The position numbers and the translations under genes were made by a program. 64,000 nt of DNA, from NCBI RefSeq assembly GCF_026802175.1, contig NZ_CP113797.1, positions 3,697,026-3,761,025 on the forward strand, read 5' to 3'. Positions within the stretch are counted from its first letter, which is position 1; the number at the start of each line of letters is the position of its first letter. This document shows positions 1 through 8,915 of the stretch, piece after piece. The notes under the pieces were generated by a model, which was not told the origin of the DNA, did no database searches, and worked only from the letters and a program-made list of their open reading frames with translations. This DNA is from Thermocoleostomius sinensis A174 (lineage in GTDB: Bacteria; Cyanobacteriota; Cyanobacteriia; Elainellales; Elainellaceae).

Positions 1-814
1 GATCGCGGGCCTCTACTGGCGCTAGGGTGACGGTAAGTTGGGCAGAGAGGGCAATTTGACCGAGGGCGATCGACCAAACCCGCAACTGTTCCACCCGCAC
101 CACGCCCGCCATCTCTAGTAAGTGTTGGTGAATTTGATTCACATCCAAATGGTCTGGTGCTTTCTCTAGCAAAATATTGCAGCTTTGGCGAATCAGCGGC
201 ACGGCTCCAGCGGCAATCAGTACCGCAACGGCAACACTGATGGTACTATCCATCCAGTGCCAGCCAAACGCCCATACCAACACCGCTACGACAATGACCG
301 CGACGGAACTGACTGCATCGGCCACCATGTGTAAAAATGCCCCTCGCACGTTGAGATCGGAGTGGCTTTCCTGATGCAGCAGGAATGCATTAATGGTGTT
401 CATTACTAGCCCGATCGCCGCTGTCATCAACATCGGCCCACTCAAAATTTCCTCGGCTGGGTGATGCAGTCTTGTCACGGCTTCCCAGGCAATCCAGATC
501 GCCACCAGCATCAATCCTATGCCATTGAATAAGGCTGCCAAGATTTCTACTCGACGATAGCCAAACGTGGCTTGATTAGAAGCTGGTAGCTGCGCCATCC
601 AAACGGCTCCCAACGCCAGCCCCAGGAACAACCCATCGGACAGCATATGCCCCGACTCGGCCACCAAGGCCAAACTGTGGCTAAATAGCCCCACGCCTAA
701 CTCGACGATCGCAAACCCGACAATTAGCAAGAGGGCAATCCACAGCGATCGGGCTTTTTGAGGAGTGGCACTGTCTGGTGGGTGGGTGCAACCGGGATAG
801 CAATAATGAGGCAT
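1..814 (-). CDS. CDF family zinc/cation exporter (partial, C-terminus off the window)
   Basis: Cation diffusion facilitator of the CzcD/ZnT type, which exports Zn2+ (or similar divalent ions) against protons across the cytoplasmic membrane. The reading frame is open from the ATG at 814 to the left edge, giving 271 residues. Seen directly: a short Cys/His-containing N-terminus, hydrophobic segments from about residue 24, and the paired HxxxD metal-site motifs at H56/D60 and H162/D166, the pattern typical of zinc-selective members. The soluble C-terminal dimerisation domain begins near residue 215 and is cut off. Metal choice is inferred from the HD/HD pattern only. No regulator gene is visible nearby. 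Confidence 0.9.
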   Translation of the reverse strand, partial: MPHYCYPGCTHPPDSATPQKARSLWIALLLIVGFAIVELGVGLFSHSLALVAESGHMLSDGLFLGLALGAVWMAQLPASNQATFGYRRVEILAALFNGIGLMLVAIWIAWEAVTRLHHPAEEILSGPMLMTAAIGLVMNTINAFLLHQESHSDLNVRGAFLHMVADAVSSVAVIVVAVLVWAFGWHWMDSTISVAVAVLIAAGAVPLIRQSCNILLEKAPDHLDVNQIHQHLLEMAGVVRVEQLRVWSIALGQIALSAQLTVTLAPVEARD

Positions 815-1144
815 ATTTAACAAATTCAAGCGTCACAAATTTCGTCCGTCAACCTGAGTATTCAAGCTGAGTATTCAAGTCAATTCTGGGTAGGGTGGGC
901 CATGCTCAACTTACTACGAAAGAGATTCCGCATCGAAACTGAATCACTAAGTTTTAAGAAACTCCGCTGAACCCATGAGTTCCCGACTAGCGTCTGCCTG
1001 CTTGATCGTAGTACGTTCTGATGAAGCGATCGTGCTGATGAAACAATGCTGCTTTCAAGGCAAAAAATGCAAAATAATGAAGGGGGTAGCGTAACACTAG
1101 CCCCCAGCGCGCTACTGCATTGAAAAGATTTTACCCATTTGATT
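815..1144. other. Intergenic stretch, no gene
   Basis: Lies upstream of the CDF gene and downstream of ycf65 (both minus strand). It holds a candidate terminator for ycf65 near 1082-1105. The open frames here have no recognisable protein character. Confidence 0.6.
1070..1105 (-). terminator. Candidate intrinsic terminator of ycf65
   Basis: On the minus strand a GGGGG(C)TAG stem pairs with CTACCCCC around a 7-base loop (1082-1105, one bulged base). A T-rich run follows within about 20 bases. Position just past the ycf65 stop fits a terminator, but the bulge and the gap before the T run weaken it. Confidence 0.4.
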
Positions 1145-1444
1145 TCAGGCGCTACCTGTAAACGTGACATCTGGAAACTTTGCTTGCGCTTCCGCCATCG
1201 GTTGCCGCTTACCTTCCTCTTGCCAGTAATTGATCACTTCTGTCGCTTTGTTTAGTAACTCAACGCGATCGATCTCAGAAATCCAATGTTTAGATTCTAA
1301 TTCCGCCTTTAGCTGTTCCCAGGCATCATTGCGGGGCCAGAAAAAATAGGATGTTAAAGGGCTTGTTCCTTTGCCCACGACCTGATCAACCGCTAGGGCA
1401 ACATTTTCTTCTAGCCAAAGCACCTTTAAAATAAATTTCGCCAA
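1145..1444 (-). CDS. ycf65: Probable 30S ribosomal protein PSRP-3 / Ycf65
   Basis: Plastid-specific ribosomal protein 3 family (Ycf65), a small-subunit component kept in cyanobacteria and plastids. The strongly conserved core ([20 protein letters not shown] at about residues 20-39, then a [11 protein letters not shown] stretch) is present and the length (99 aa) is normal. Start choice: a perfect AGGAGG sits five bases before a TTG at 1444, and starting there gives the N-terminus [10 protein letters not shown], as in homologs. An in-frame GTG at 1465 would add seven residues but has no good ribosome site. Divergent from the HAD gene, with about 116 bases between. Confidence 0.9.
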   Translation of the reverse strand: MAKFILKVLWLEENVALAVDQVVGKGTSPLTSYFFWPRNDAWEQLKAELESKHWISEIDRVELLNKATEVINYWQEEGKRQPMAEAQAKFPDVTFTGSA

Positions 1445-1470
1445 ACCAACCTCCTGGACAGGCACAGCCG

Positions 1471-1499
1471 TTCCCGTTAACTTTACAATCCTCTATAAT
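1471..1499 (+). promoter_or_regulatory. Possible promoter of the HAD gene
   Basis: A perfect TATAAT (1494-1499) lies 62 bases before the ATG of the HAD gene. The hexamer 17 bases upstream is TTCCCG, a weak match to TTGACA, so the call rests mainly on the -10 box. Confidence 0.3.
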
Positions 1500-1560
1500 A
1501 GCCTATCCTTTCAAGGGCTAACTAGCGTGAAATTAGGAGTCTCTCTTACATCTACTGCCT

Positions 1561-2397
1561 ATGACCTCGACCTCACTAACTCCGACGGCAATTCCGAGCA
1601 CCGCAACAGCCATTGTCGTTTTTGATATTGATGGCGTCATTCGAGATGTAGGCAATTCCTATCGTCGGGCCTTGGCCGATACCGTGGAACAATTTACCCA
1701 AGGAGCGTATCGCCCTTCACAGGCTGACATTGATGCACTTAAAGCAGAAGGACTCTGGAACAATGACTGGGAAGCTTCCCGCGAATTGATTTACCGTTAC
1801 TTTGAGCAACAGGGATCTGATCGATCGCAGCTTGACCTTGATTACGACGCGATTGTGGCTTTTTTTCAGCAGCGCTATCGAGGACCAAATCCAGACGATC
1901 CCGACAGTTGGACGGGGTATATTTGCCAAGAACCGTTGCTGTTGCAGCCTAGCTATCTAGAACAGTTGACAGCCGCCAACATTGCCTGGGGATTCTTTAG
2001 CGGAGCCACTCGTGGTTCAGCGACCTATGTCCTAGAAAGACGGCTCAGGTTAACGGCTCCTGTACTGGTAGCAATGGAGGATGCGCCGGGCAAGCCCGAC
2101 CCGACCGGACTCTTTGCAACCGTGGCTGCGTTGCGATCGCGCAATCAAATTGACGCGCATGTTCCAGTCCTTTACGCTGGCGATACCGTAGCCGACCTAC
2201 AAACCGTCGAGCAGGCCCGATCGCTGCAACCCCAGCAACGATGGATCGGTGTGGGAATTTTGCCACCCCATGCACAACAGTCACCCTCTTATGCGGCCGA
2301 GTACTCACAACGGTTACAAGCGGCAGGAGCAACGATCGTCCTTCCTAGCATCGAGCAACTAGATTCGGCACAAATCTCTTCGCTGATTCAGACATAG
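1561..2397 (+). CDS. HAD-superfamily (subfamily IA) hydrolase, TIGR01548-like
   Basis: Haloacid-dehalogenase-like phosphohydrolase of the cytoplasm, 278 aa. Motif I is VVFDIDGVIRD, with nucleophile D22 and general acid D24. A Ser/Thr motif (FFSGATRGSATYV) lies near residue 147, and the Lys (GKPDP) and acidic (AGDTVADL) motifs follow near residues 178 and 207. The cap-domain layout and the DGVIRDVGNSYR start resemble the TIGR01548 group of cyanobacteria and archaea, whose substrate is unknown to me. A TATAAT lies upstream and no operon partner is evident. Confidence 0.8.
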   Translation: MTSTSLTPTAIPSTATAIVVFDIDGVIRDVGNSYRRALADTVEQFTQGAYRPSQADIDALKAEGLWNNDWEASRELIYRYFEQQGSDRSQLDLDYDAIVAFFQQRYRGPNPDDPDSWTGYICQEPLLLQPSYLEQLTAANIAWGFFSGATRGSATYVLERRLRLTAPVLVAMEDAPGKPDPTGLFATVAALRSRNQIDAHVPVLYAGDTVADLQTVEQARSLQPQQRWIGVGILPPHAQQSPSYAAEYSQRLQAAGATIVLPSIEQLDSAQISSLIQT

Positions 2398-2483
2398 AAG
2401 TTGCCTCTCAGCGGCGGCAAACGATAAAGGCACACAACCAAGATGGACGGGTTGCTTTCATCAGTTCGGTTCGTAAACAGACG

Positions 2484-2666
2484 CTATCGACTGAGTTTTC
2501 CTTTCAATAGCAATTCAATCTTCAATAAAAATTCATGTAGCCACTCCAAGCCCATCGCGCTGATCCAGGAAGGGATGGTGGCAGTGAACTGCTCAGTTGG
2601 AGTCACGGTCAGATTGGCCTGATAGCCGCGCTGAAGCGGTTTCAGGGAAATCAATTCTTTATTCAT
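2484..2666 (-). CDS. Small hypothetical protein (60 aa)
   Basis: Unrecognised 60-residue frame starting with ATG at 2666. It has a mixed N-terminal half and a C-terminal segment rich in Leu, Trp and Lys that could form an amphipathic helix. It sits alone between the HAD gene and an acetyltransferase gene. A real small gene is possible, but nothing beyond the open frame supports it. Confidence 0.35.
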   Translation of the reverse strand: MNKELISLKPLQRGYQANLTVTPTEQFTATIPSWISAMGLEWLHEFLLKIELLLKGKLSR

Positions 2667-2827
2667 AACTCAGTAATTCTACGGCGTCGTCTCTACTGGC
2701 ATTATAGAAATGCCCTCTAAGGCTTTCTGTAAAATTACGGTAAAGATCACTAGATTCTCAATGCGAATTCGATGTTGCTGAGCGGGATCTTTGAGATACG
2801 GCCAGTGGGATCGTGTTGTGCTTCTAG

Positions 2828-3331
2828 CTACGGGTAGAGATCTGGTTTATGCACGAGGTGTTTCACGTATACCCGATCACAACGAGGGGTTTCAACTCCG
2901 GTGGCGGGTTGATAGCCACTGCGTTCATACAAGTAAATGGCCTCCTTAAGCGCCGTTGCCGTTTCGATCCAAATTTGCTTAAATCCTCGCGCGGCGATCG
3001 CGGTTTCAAGGGTTTGCAATAAAAAACGACCTAATCCTTGCCCTCTAGCGGTTGGCAACAAATACATCTTGCGGATTTCTACGGCGTTTGCTCCTCGCGA
3101 TACGGGATAGTAGCCTGCTGTTCCGACAATTTGACCACCTTCCTCAACCACCCAGAATTCGCCACCTGTTGCCCAATACGCTGCCTCAACTTGCCACACA
3201 TCACGATCGGTCCCCTCTGGTTCACAGCTCAACTGGTATTCCTGCAATACTGATGTAATTAACAGAGCCGCCGCTTGGCGATCGATCGGCTGCCAATCGC
3301 GAATTAAAAACTGACGATAGCGCGTTTGCAT
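2828..3331 (-). CDS. GNAT family N-acetyltransferase
   Basis: Acetyl-CoA-dependent N-acetyltransferase, 167 aa. The acetyl-CoA pyrophosphate loop RGQGLG is at about residues 96-101, preceded by the beta4 strand AVEIRKMYLLP. The C-terminal ETATALKEAIYLYERSGY stretch is the usual GNAT motif B region. The substrate (protein, amino acid, antibiotic or other amine) cannot be told. It lies seven bases downstream of a second, unrelated GNAT gene on the same strand, so the two are probably co-transcribed. Confidence 0.8.
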   Translation of the reverse strand: MQTRYRQFLIRDWQPIDRQAAALLITSVLQEYQLSCEPEGTDRDVWQVEAAYWATGGEFWVVEEGGQIVGTAGYYPVSRGANAVEIRKMYLLPTARGQGLGRFLLQTLETAIAARGFKQIWIETATALKEAIYLYERSGYQPATGVETPRCDRVYVKHLVHKPDLYP

Positions 3332-3338
3332 CGTGGAG

Positions 3339-3869
3339 TCACTCCAATTTATAAATGTGATACTCCATCAAGTTGAGGATAGTTCCACTCATACTGAGTT
3401 TCTCAAATGCTTGTACAGGAGTTCCTTTGAGGCTTTCTGGAATTTTGCGGCTAGACTGATTGCGCTGATCGACGGTATACACCAAATACTCGTAGTCTAG
3501 TTGAGCATCGAGCCATTGTTTAAGACAATGAATGGCTTCTCGACCATAACCATGTCCATGCGCGGCTATTTTCGTCCAAACTTCCAGTTCAGGTGTGGAA
3601 GTATGAAGCCGATGAACGCCACAGAGTCCCAAAAACTCTTGATAATCTTTGGTGAGAATGACCAGCGTTAGGTCTGTACCTCGATCGCGCTGATGCATGG
3701 CCTCTTTGATATAGCGTGCCGTTTCCCGAAGAGTTTCAGCCGGTTTTGGATACATATACCGGGTAATTTCGGCGGTAAATTCCGCAAAGATCTCCTGCTG
3801 ATAGTCCAGCGAAATCGGCTTTAGTAATAACCGATCGCTCTCTAACTGAACCGTTTTCAAATTCTCCAT
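3339..3869 (-). CDS. GNAT family N-acetyltransferase (RimJ/RimL type)
   Basis: 176-aa GNAT protein of the RimJ/RimL sort, starting with the SDRLLLKPIS beta strand typical of that branch. The acetyl-CoA loop AHGHGYGREA lies near residues 103-112. Members acetylate N-termini of ribosomal proteins or small molecules; the target here is unknown. The end (from about residue 140) reads through a KIPESLKG segment and is less typical, but the frame is intact. Likely first gene of a two-gene unit with the GNAT gene downstream, with miaE close upstream on the same strand. Confidence 0.75.
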   Translation of the reverse strand: MENLKTVQLESDRLLLKPISLDYQQEIFAEFTAEITRYMYPKPAETLRETARYIKEAMHQRDRGTDLTLVILTKDYQEFLGLCGVHRLHTSTPELEVWTKIAAHGHGYGREAIHCLKQWLDAQLDYEYLVYTVDQRNQSSRKIPESLKGTPVQAFEKLSMSGTILNLMEYHIYKLE

Positions 3870-3900
3870 TCTCGTAGCGCTTTAGTAAAAAATCCATTAG

Positions 3901-4485
3901 CTAGCTATGAATGCGGGGTTCTGGGTGCAGCGTTGAGAGTAAGGCGCTTTCTACAGTTGCCAGTTCTTGAAGACGTTGTGTAACTGTTTCGCGATCGAAA
4001 TACGTTGTTGCCAATGTCCAATAAATGCCATAGTGCCGCGCTTCGGAAGCCATCAGCCCTCGGTAAAACTGGGCTAGCGCTGGCTCAGGGCAATGTGCCG
4101 CCAATAGCCCCAATCGTTCATGGCTGCGAGCCTCAATTAAACCAGACACCAGCAGCGAGTCTAACTGACGATGGGGTTCTTGGGGGCGAATGGCTGCTCT
4201 CAGTCCGGCTCCGTAAGGTGGAGGAGTCAAAGGAGCCAGCGCAATTCCACGCCGATCAAGCCACTGGTTCACCTGTTCAAAGTGCTCTAATTCTTCTTGG
4301 GCGATCGAGGTTAGCGTTCTCACCAATTTAGCGCTAGAAGGATAGCGAAATATGAGATTCAGGGCCACTCCTGCTGCTTTGCGTTCACAGTGGGAATGGT
4401 CGAGCAAAATTGTGTCAAGATTGGCGATCGCCTGATTAATCCAAGCCTCAGAAGTTGGCTGTTGAAGAAATTTAATCGTCTGCAT
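3901..4485 (-). CDS. miaE: tRNA-(ms2io6A)-hydroxylase MiaE
   Basis: Non-haem di-iron monooxygenase that hydroxylates the isopentenyl side chain of ms2i6A at tRNA position 37. It is a ferritin-like helical bundle; the four iron-ligand segments are visible as HCERKAAG, EELEHFEQV, EARSHERL and ASEARHYGIYW, giving two ExxH pairs plus two Glu. The start at 4485 (MQTIKFLQQP) matches family N-termini and gives 194 aa. An upstream ATG at 4557 would add 24 residues of non-family sequence. It requires the MiaA/MiaB products, which are not in this window. Confidence 0.85.
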   Translation of the reverse strand: MQTIKFLQQPTSEAWINQAIANLDTILLDHSHCERKAAGVALNLIFRYPSSAKLVRTLTSIAQEELEHFEQVNQWLDRRGIALAPLTPPPYGAGLRAAIRPQEPHRQLDSLLVSGLIEARSHERLGLLAAHCPEPALAQFYRGLMASEARHYGIYWTLATTYFDRETVTQRLQELATVESALLSTLHPEPRIHS

Positions 4486-4779
4486 AGCAATTTTTAAACA
4501 AGCACTAAGCTCACAGTTGTTCTGAACTGATCGAGCTTCTTGTACTGTACAACCCACGACCCGTTACGAGGTAAACCACCTCGGTTTCCAGCGAGATGAT
4601 GGTCTGCCGATTGCATGAAGATCGATCGCATGAAGTCCATTGGCTCCTCATTCACTCATTCACTCGTTCACTCATCGACTTCCTATATCCTGACATCACA
4701 TCCTTCGTTCTTCTCTCTAGACGCCGATCGCCCTGCCCTTTACGATGAAATACACCATCTACCCAGCCTTTATTTCACC

Positions 4780-6171
4780 ATGACCTTCAACCTTGAGCAG
4801 GCCGATGCCGTTGGCACAGCAACCGCCGTTCTGAATGGAGAAATGACTGCAACGGCCGTCACCCAGTCCACACTAGATCGCATTGCTGCCCAGGATGGCA
4901 AACTAAACTGCTTCACCACGCTGTTGCATGAACAAGCCCTTGCACAAGCGGCTCATGTGGATGAAGCCCTTGCCGATGGTAGACAGACCGGAGCATTGAC
5001 GGGTGTTCCTTTTGCCGTTAAAAATCTGTTTGATATTTCTGGACTGCCAACCCTGGCTGGATCAATGATTAATCGTGATCGTTCTCCAGCCGATCGCGAT
5101 GCTACCGCTATCACCAAGCTGAAACAAGCAGGAGCCATTTTGGTGGGGGCGCTCAACATGGATGAATATGCCTATGGATTTGTGACAGAAAATCATCACT
5201 ATGGAGCGACCCATAACCCGCATGATCTCGATCGGGTGGCGGGTGGTTCGTCGGGCGGATCGGCCGCAGCCGTAGCCGGAAGATTGGTTCCCCTCACGCT
5301 TGGCTCTGACACCAACGGCTCGATTCGCGTTCCAGCGGCTTTCTGTGGCGTTTTAGGACTGAAACCGACCTACGGGCGGCTGTCGCGGGCAGGTGCGTTT
5401 TTATTTTGCGCCAGTTTAGACCATATCGGCCCCTTTGCTCGATCGGTGCGTGACATTGCCCTTACCTTTGATTTGCTGCAAGGCGCAGATGTGCGCGATC
5501 CGATTTGCACCACATTGCCCCCAGAACCTTGTTTTCCGCAGTTAGGTCAAGGCATTGATGGCTTACGGATTGCTGTTGCCGATGAGTATTTTGCGACTGG
5601 CGGTGAACCGGAGGTATTTGAAGCTGTGTCTCAAGTGGCTGACGCCTTAGGCGCAACCGATCGTGTCATTATTCCCGAAGCCCATCGTGCCCGCGCCGCC
5701 GCTTATGTAATTACCGCTAGCGAAGGCAGCAATTTGCACTTCCATCGCCTCAAAACTCGCCCGCAAGATTTTGATCCAGCCACCCGCGATCGATTTTTAG
5801 CAGGAGCCATGATTCCTACGACGTGGTACACCCAAGCTCAGCGATTTCGTCGCTGGTATCGCGATCGGGTACGCGAAATTTTTCAACAAGTAGACTTAAT
5901 TTTAGCGCCCGCTACCCCCTGTTTAGCTCCGCGCATTGGGCAACAAACAATGGTACTGGATGGAGAAGAGATTTTAGTACGTCCCAATTTAGGATTGTAT
6001 ACACAGCCGCTTTCGTTCATTGGGTTGCCGATTCTGTCAGTGCCCATTCAACGCCCCAATCAATTGCCGTTGGGTGTACAAATTATTGCCGCTCCATACA
6101 AAGAAGCTTGGATTTTACGAGCGGCAGCTATGTTAGAGGCGAAAGGAATTTTGACTACACCAATTGTCTGA
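4780..6171 (+). CDS. AtzE-family amidohydrolase (amidase signature)
   Basis: Amidase-signature enzyme most like AtzE, the family that acts on 1-carboxybiuret in cyanurate breakdown. From the ATG at 4780 it has 463 aa, the usual AtzE length; an earlier ATG at 4615 would add 55 low-quality residues. The Ser-cisSer-Lys triad is visible: K81 (AVKNLFD), S157 in GGSSGGS, and S181 in GSDTNGSIRVPA. The Asn in DTNGS, where GatA has Gly, fits AtzE. No ring-opening hydrolase, AtzG or biuret gene is next to it, so the in vivo substrate is open. It is not a GatA: no gatB or gatC is here. Confidence 0.8.
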   Translation: MTFNLEQADAVGTATAVLNGEMTATAVTQSTLDRIAAQDGKLNCFTTLLHEQALAQAAHVDEALADGRQTGALTGVPFAVKNLFDISGLPTLAGSMINRDRSPADRDATAITKLKQAGAILVGALNMDEYAYGFVTENHHYGATHNPHDLDRVAGGSSGGSAAAVAGRLVPLTLGSDTNGSIRVPAAFCGVLGLKPTYGRLSRAGAFLFCASLDHIGPFARSVRDIALTFDLLQGADVRDPICTTLPPEPCFPQLGQGIDGLRIAVADEYFATGGEPEVFEAVSQVADALGATDRVIIPEAHRARAAAYVITASEGSNLHFHRLKTRPQDFDPATRDRFLAGAMIPTTWYTQAQRFRRWYRDRVREIFQQVDLILAPATPCLAPRIGQQTMVLDGEEILVRPNLGLYTQPLSFIGLPILSVPIQRPNQLPLGVQIIAAPYKEAWILRAAAMLEAKGILTTPIV

Positions 6172-6178
6172 GCGATTG

Positions 6179-6211
6179 TTCAATCATCACGTTCAATCAT
6201 CTTCAATCATC
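6179..6211 (+). repeat. Three copies of TTCAATCATC
   Basis: The 10-mer TTCAATCATC occurs at 6179-6188, 6192-6201 and 6202-6211, immediately after the amidase stop. Probably replication slippage; no function is suggested. Confidence 0.6.
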
Positions 6212-6349
6212 GCGTTAGAAATACAGAGGGGCAGTTCATGACCACCCCTGCTCAACCCGTCAAAGGACAGTGGGAGAAGGGAGACATGAAGGGAAGGGAC
6301 ATCTGCTCTGATTCCAAGTCCCAACCTCCAATCCCTCATCCCCAACTCC

Positions 6350-6583
6350 CTACTTCTGCCAAATTCGCCAGCTTGCCCCGATCGCGGCACTGACACCTGC
6401 CATTAACCCCATGCTAATGCCTTCTACTTTCTTTTCCATTGGATTTTGCGTCAGACATTCAGTGCTGGGGGTGGCGTCTGTCAGACACTCATTGATCGCG
6501 GCTTGGCTGGTGGTTGCGCCAAGAACACTTCCAGATACGCCGCAGAGGATAACCAGTAACCAAAAACGTGAATTTTTACCCAT
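6350..6583 (-). CDS. Small secreted or membrane-anchored hypothetical protein
   Basis: 77-aa protein of unknown function. Residues 1-29 look like a signal peptide (basic MGKNSR, hydrophobic core, cleavage near TSQAA). Two cysteines follow (C34 and C43 region), then a second hydrophobic segment at about 57-70 (ISMGLMAGVSAAIGAS). It could be a small periplasmic or thylakoid-lumen protein with a C-terminal anchor. Lies alone between the amidase gene and psb28, antisense to both. Confidence 0.5.
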   Translation of the reverse strand: MGKNSRFWLLVILCGVSGSVLGATTSQAAINECLTDATPSTECLTQNPMEKKVEGISMGLMAGVSAAIGASWRIWQK

Positions 6584-6816
6584 GACAAGTGTGAGGTTAG
6601 TAATTCGGAGGAATAATCTAATCTGGCTTATCTTAATCTGCTCCTACAGTCGTAAGATCACAGAATAAAAAAAACAAAGCCATTGATTAACAAATCCCAT
6701 TTACGTATAACCTCTGCCTATGGAAAGATCCCGAGATTTTTAGCAGCAATACTTAATCTTTAGAAAAATGGGAAGATAAGTTTAAGTTAACGATAGTTTA
6801 CTGGAATGTGATGAGT

Positions 6817-7152
6817 ATGGCTGAGATTCAATTTTCGAGAGGAATTACTGAACCGGTTGTTCCAGATGTCCGCCTGACTCGCGCCAAGGATGGCAGTAAC
6901 GGACAGGCTATTTTTTACTTTCAGAATCCTCAAGCGCTAGACAACGATCGCACGGATGAAATTACCGGTATGTACTTGATTGACGAGGAAGGTGAACTGG
7001 TATCCCGGGAAGTAAAAGCCAAGTTTGTCAACGGTCAACCAGAAGCGATCGAAGCCACCTATACGATGAAAAGCGTTGAGGATTGGGATCGGTTCATGCG
7101 CTTTATGCAACGGTATGCCGAAGAAAACGGGCTAGGCTTTAGCAAGACTTAA
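6817..7152 (+). CDS. psb28: Photosystem II assembly protein Psb28
   Basis: Psb28 binds PSII assembly intermediates at the cytosolic side near cytochrome b559 and CP47 during assembly and repair. The family N-terminus MAEIQFSRG, the YLIDEEGEL stretch, and the C-terminal signature [20 protein letters not shown] are all present; 111 aa is normal. Start: GTG (6808), ATG (6811) and ATG (6817) are in frame; the last gives the MAEIQF start of homologs. A G+C-rich hairpin of seven perfect base pairs (7231-7247) lies 80 bases downstream but lacks a T run. Confidence 0.95.
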   Translation: MAEIQFSRGITEPVVPDVRLTRAKDGSNGQAIFYFQNPQALDNDRTDEITGMYLIDEEGELVSREVKAKFVNGQPEAIEATYTMKSVEDWDRFMRFMQRYAEENGLGFSKT

Positions 7153-7230
7153 CCGTTTAGGGTTGGGTTAACCTTTGATGCCCCCATCCTCTATTCGGGT
7201 CTCCAGTTCTGAGAAAACCAAGCCTTATAG

Positions 7231-7247
7231 TCCCCCATTTTGGGGGA
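7231..7247. repeat. TCCCCCA-TTT-TGGGGGA hairpin
   Basis: Perfect 7-bp inverted repeat with a three-base loop, between psb28 and moaB. This C5/G5 hairpin is of a kind often scattered in cyanobacterial intergenic DNA. No T run follows on either side, so I do not call a terminator. Confidence 0.5.
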
Positions 7248-7427
7248 TTCAGGGGACGGAAGCCGTTGAGGCTCAGCGCGATCGACGGCTGTGGTGAGCG
7301 TGGCAGCGCCGGAGGATTTAGGGGCAACATTGGCAATCTGCCGGGTTCATCCCCTGATTTAGCAAACGGGCGTCCTGGCTTTGATGACACTGAAGTTTCA
7401 AACTGAAGTTTCAAGACGATTCTGATT

Positions 7428-7934
7428 ATGCTCCAGGTTCCCCATCCCGATATTGACCCTGTTTCCGTTGGCTGTGCAGTTCTAACAGCCAGCGATACTC
7501 GTTCTCCCGAAACCGATCGTAGTGGACGGTTGATTCGGCAACTGCTGCGGGAAAACGGACATCGGATCGAACAGTATGCGCTGCTGAAAGATGAACCCGC
7601 CCAAATTCGAGCGATGGTAGCGGAATGGGTGGCACAACCAGAGATCCAGACAATTGTACTGAACGGCGGTACAGGTATCGCCCCACGGGACACCACCTAC
7701 GATGCGATCGAACGGCTGCTTGAAAAAACGCTGCCAGGGTTTGGGGAATTGTTTCGCTGGTTGAGCTATCAGGAAATTGGCTCACGGGCGATGGTGTCGC
7801 GGGCGGTGGCAGGGGTACACCAAGGTACGTTGATTTTCTCGTTACCTGGGTCAAGTAATGCGGTGCGGCTGGCAATGGAGAAGCTAATTTTGCCAGAACT
7901 GACGCATCTGGTCAAACAACTGAATGAAGGGTAA
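7428..7934 (+). CDS. moaB: Molybdenum cofactor biosynthesis protein MoaB
   Basis: MogA/MoaB-type molybdopterin-binding protein, 168 aa, acting in molybdopterin adenylylation or cofactor assembly in the cytosol. Landmarks are TASDTRSPETDRSG near residue 20, the NGGTGIAPRDTT loop at 79-90 that binds the pterin, and the late LPGSSNAVRLAMEKL segment. Cyanobacteria need the cofactor for nitrate reductase. No other moa/moe gene is adjacent. Confidence 0.88.
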   Translation: MLQVPHPDIDPVSVGCAVLTASDTRSPETDRSGRLIRQLLRENGHRIEQYALLKDEPAQIRAMVAEWVAQPEIQTIVLNGGTGIAPRDTTYDAIERLLEKTLPGFGELFRWLSYQEIGSRAMVSRAVAGVHQGTLIFSLPGSSNAVRLAMEKLILPELTHLVKQLNEG

Positions 7935-7979
7935 GGTCGAGACTGCTCTACAGTGCTGATCTAGATGTCTCTGTAATGG

Positions 7980-8762
7980 TTACTTCGTCTCGATCGCAAC
8001 TGACAGAAACGACAGGGGATGCCTCATATCCGTCGCAAATCCTAGAATGGCACGATCGCGATGTTCATACAACAGTTCTCCTTGAGCATTAAACAGAAAC
8101 GTGGCTCCGCGTTGCGTTAGATAGGCAGCATTGGGAACATAGGTTTTCCAATGGCTTAGTACTTCGGTCATGTTCCGCAGTCTGAGCGTTGCTAGTTCAA
8201 ACGGACGCTGAAACCCTTTGCCGCCCGCCCATCGGAAGAATGACCCTTTGAGCGGGGGGAGGGGAAAAGCATTGATCGTTTCCTCATCCGCGATTAACTG
8301 GGGGGCTTGCCGATCGCCCCGATAGCCGCGCCACACTTCCGCTAATGTGCCAGGGCTACCAACGCCAGCACACATTAGCAACAGGTTAAATAGGGCATTC
8401 TGAGACGGGGATAAACCAGGTAGTTTAACCGATAGCCCTGAGTACAGGTTGAGCATTTGGTGCAGTTCCGCTGTTGGATCGACAAAGAGACAATCTGCCG
8501 GAAACCCAGTATAGGCGCAAAATTGCTGACCCGACGCCCGATCGCCAATGCCAACAGCACGAACCGCAATTCCCTTAGCGTCAAGTTGTTCAGACTCTCG
8601 CTGCAACCACCAGGCATATTCCAGATTGTCAAAGTCCCCTAACTGCGACCACAGCAGCACCAGTTGCCAAGCGGCAGACTCACAGTTGCTTAAGATGGGC
8701 ACGATGGCTCCATCACTAACTCGCTGGCGATCGGTTTGGCTTAAGAGAGCGTAGAGATTCAT
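7980..8762 (-). CDS. Peroxiredoxin-like (AhpC/TSA) family protein
   Basis: Thioredoxin-fold protein of the peroxiredoxin-like AhpC/TSA group. From the ATG at 8762 (MNLYALLSQTDRQRVSDG) it has 260 aa, in line with cyanobacterial relatives; an ATG at 8864 would add 34 residues. The LSNCESAAWQLVLLWSQLGD stretch is at the position of the catalytic loop, but the usual CxxC or TxxC is reduced to one Cys. A later GIGDRASGQQFCAYTGFP segment, with another Cys, matches the strand-4 region. Peroxidase activity is therefore uncertain. Divergent from the LeuB-like gene. Confidence 0.6.
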   Translation of the reverse strand: MNLYALLSQTDRQRVSDGAIVPILSNCESAAWQLVLLWSQLGDFDNLEYAWWLQRESEQLDAKGIAVRAVGIGDRASGQQFCAYTGFPADCLFVDPTAELHQMLNLYSGLSVKLPGLSPSQNALFNLLLMCAGVGSPGTLAEVWRGYRGDRQAPQLIADEETINAFPLPPLKGSFFRWAGGKGFQRPFELATLRLRNMTEVLSHWKTYVPNAAYLTQRGATFLFNAQGELLYEHRDRAILGFATDMRHPLSFLSVAIETK

Positions 8763-8915
8763 CAGTGTCAGCGTCGTGTAAAAGCGTGCGTGAGACCAAA
8801 GGATTGCAGTCGTGGAAGTGATGACCGATGCGGCATCTTCATACGGTGCTGGAACATAGGCCATCTTACCAGTACGATGTCAATGGCAGGCCTACCCCCC
8901 TATTCCCAACCCCGA

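Noticed and set aside
880-1170. 96-codon minus-strand frame after ycf65
   Set aside because: Overlaps the end of ycf65 and the terminator; no protein-like composition.
7157-7696. Minus-strand frame of 179 codons opposite moaB
   Set aside because: Antisense to the clear moaB gene; low-complexity Pro/Ser content.
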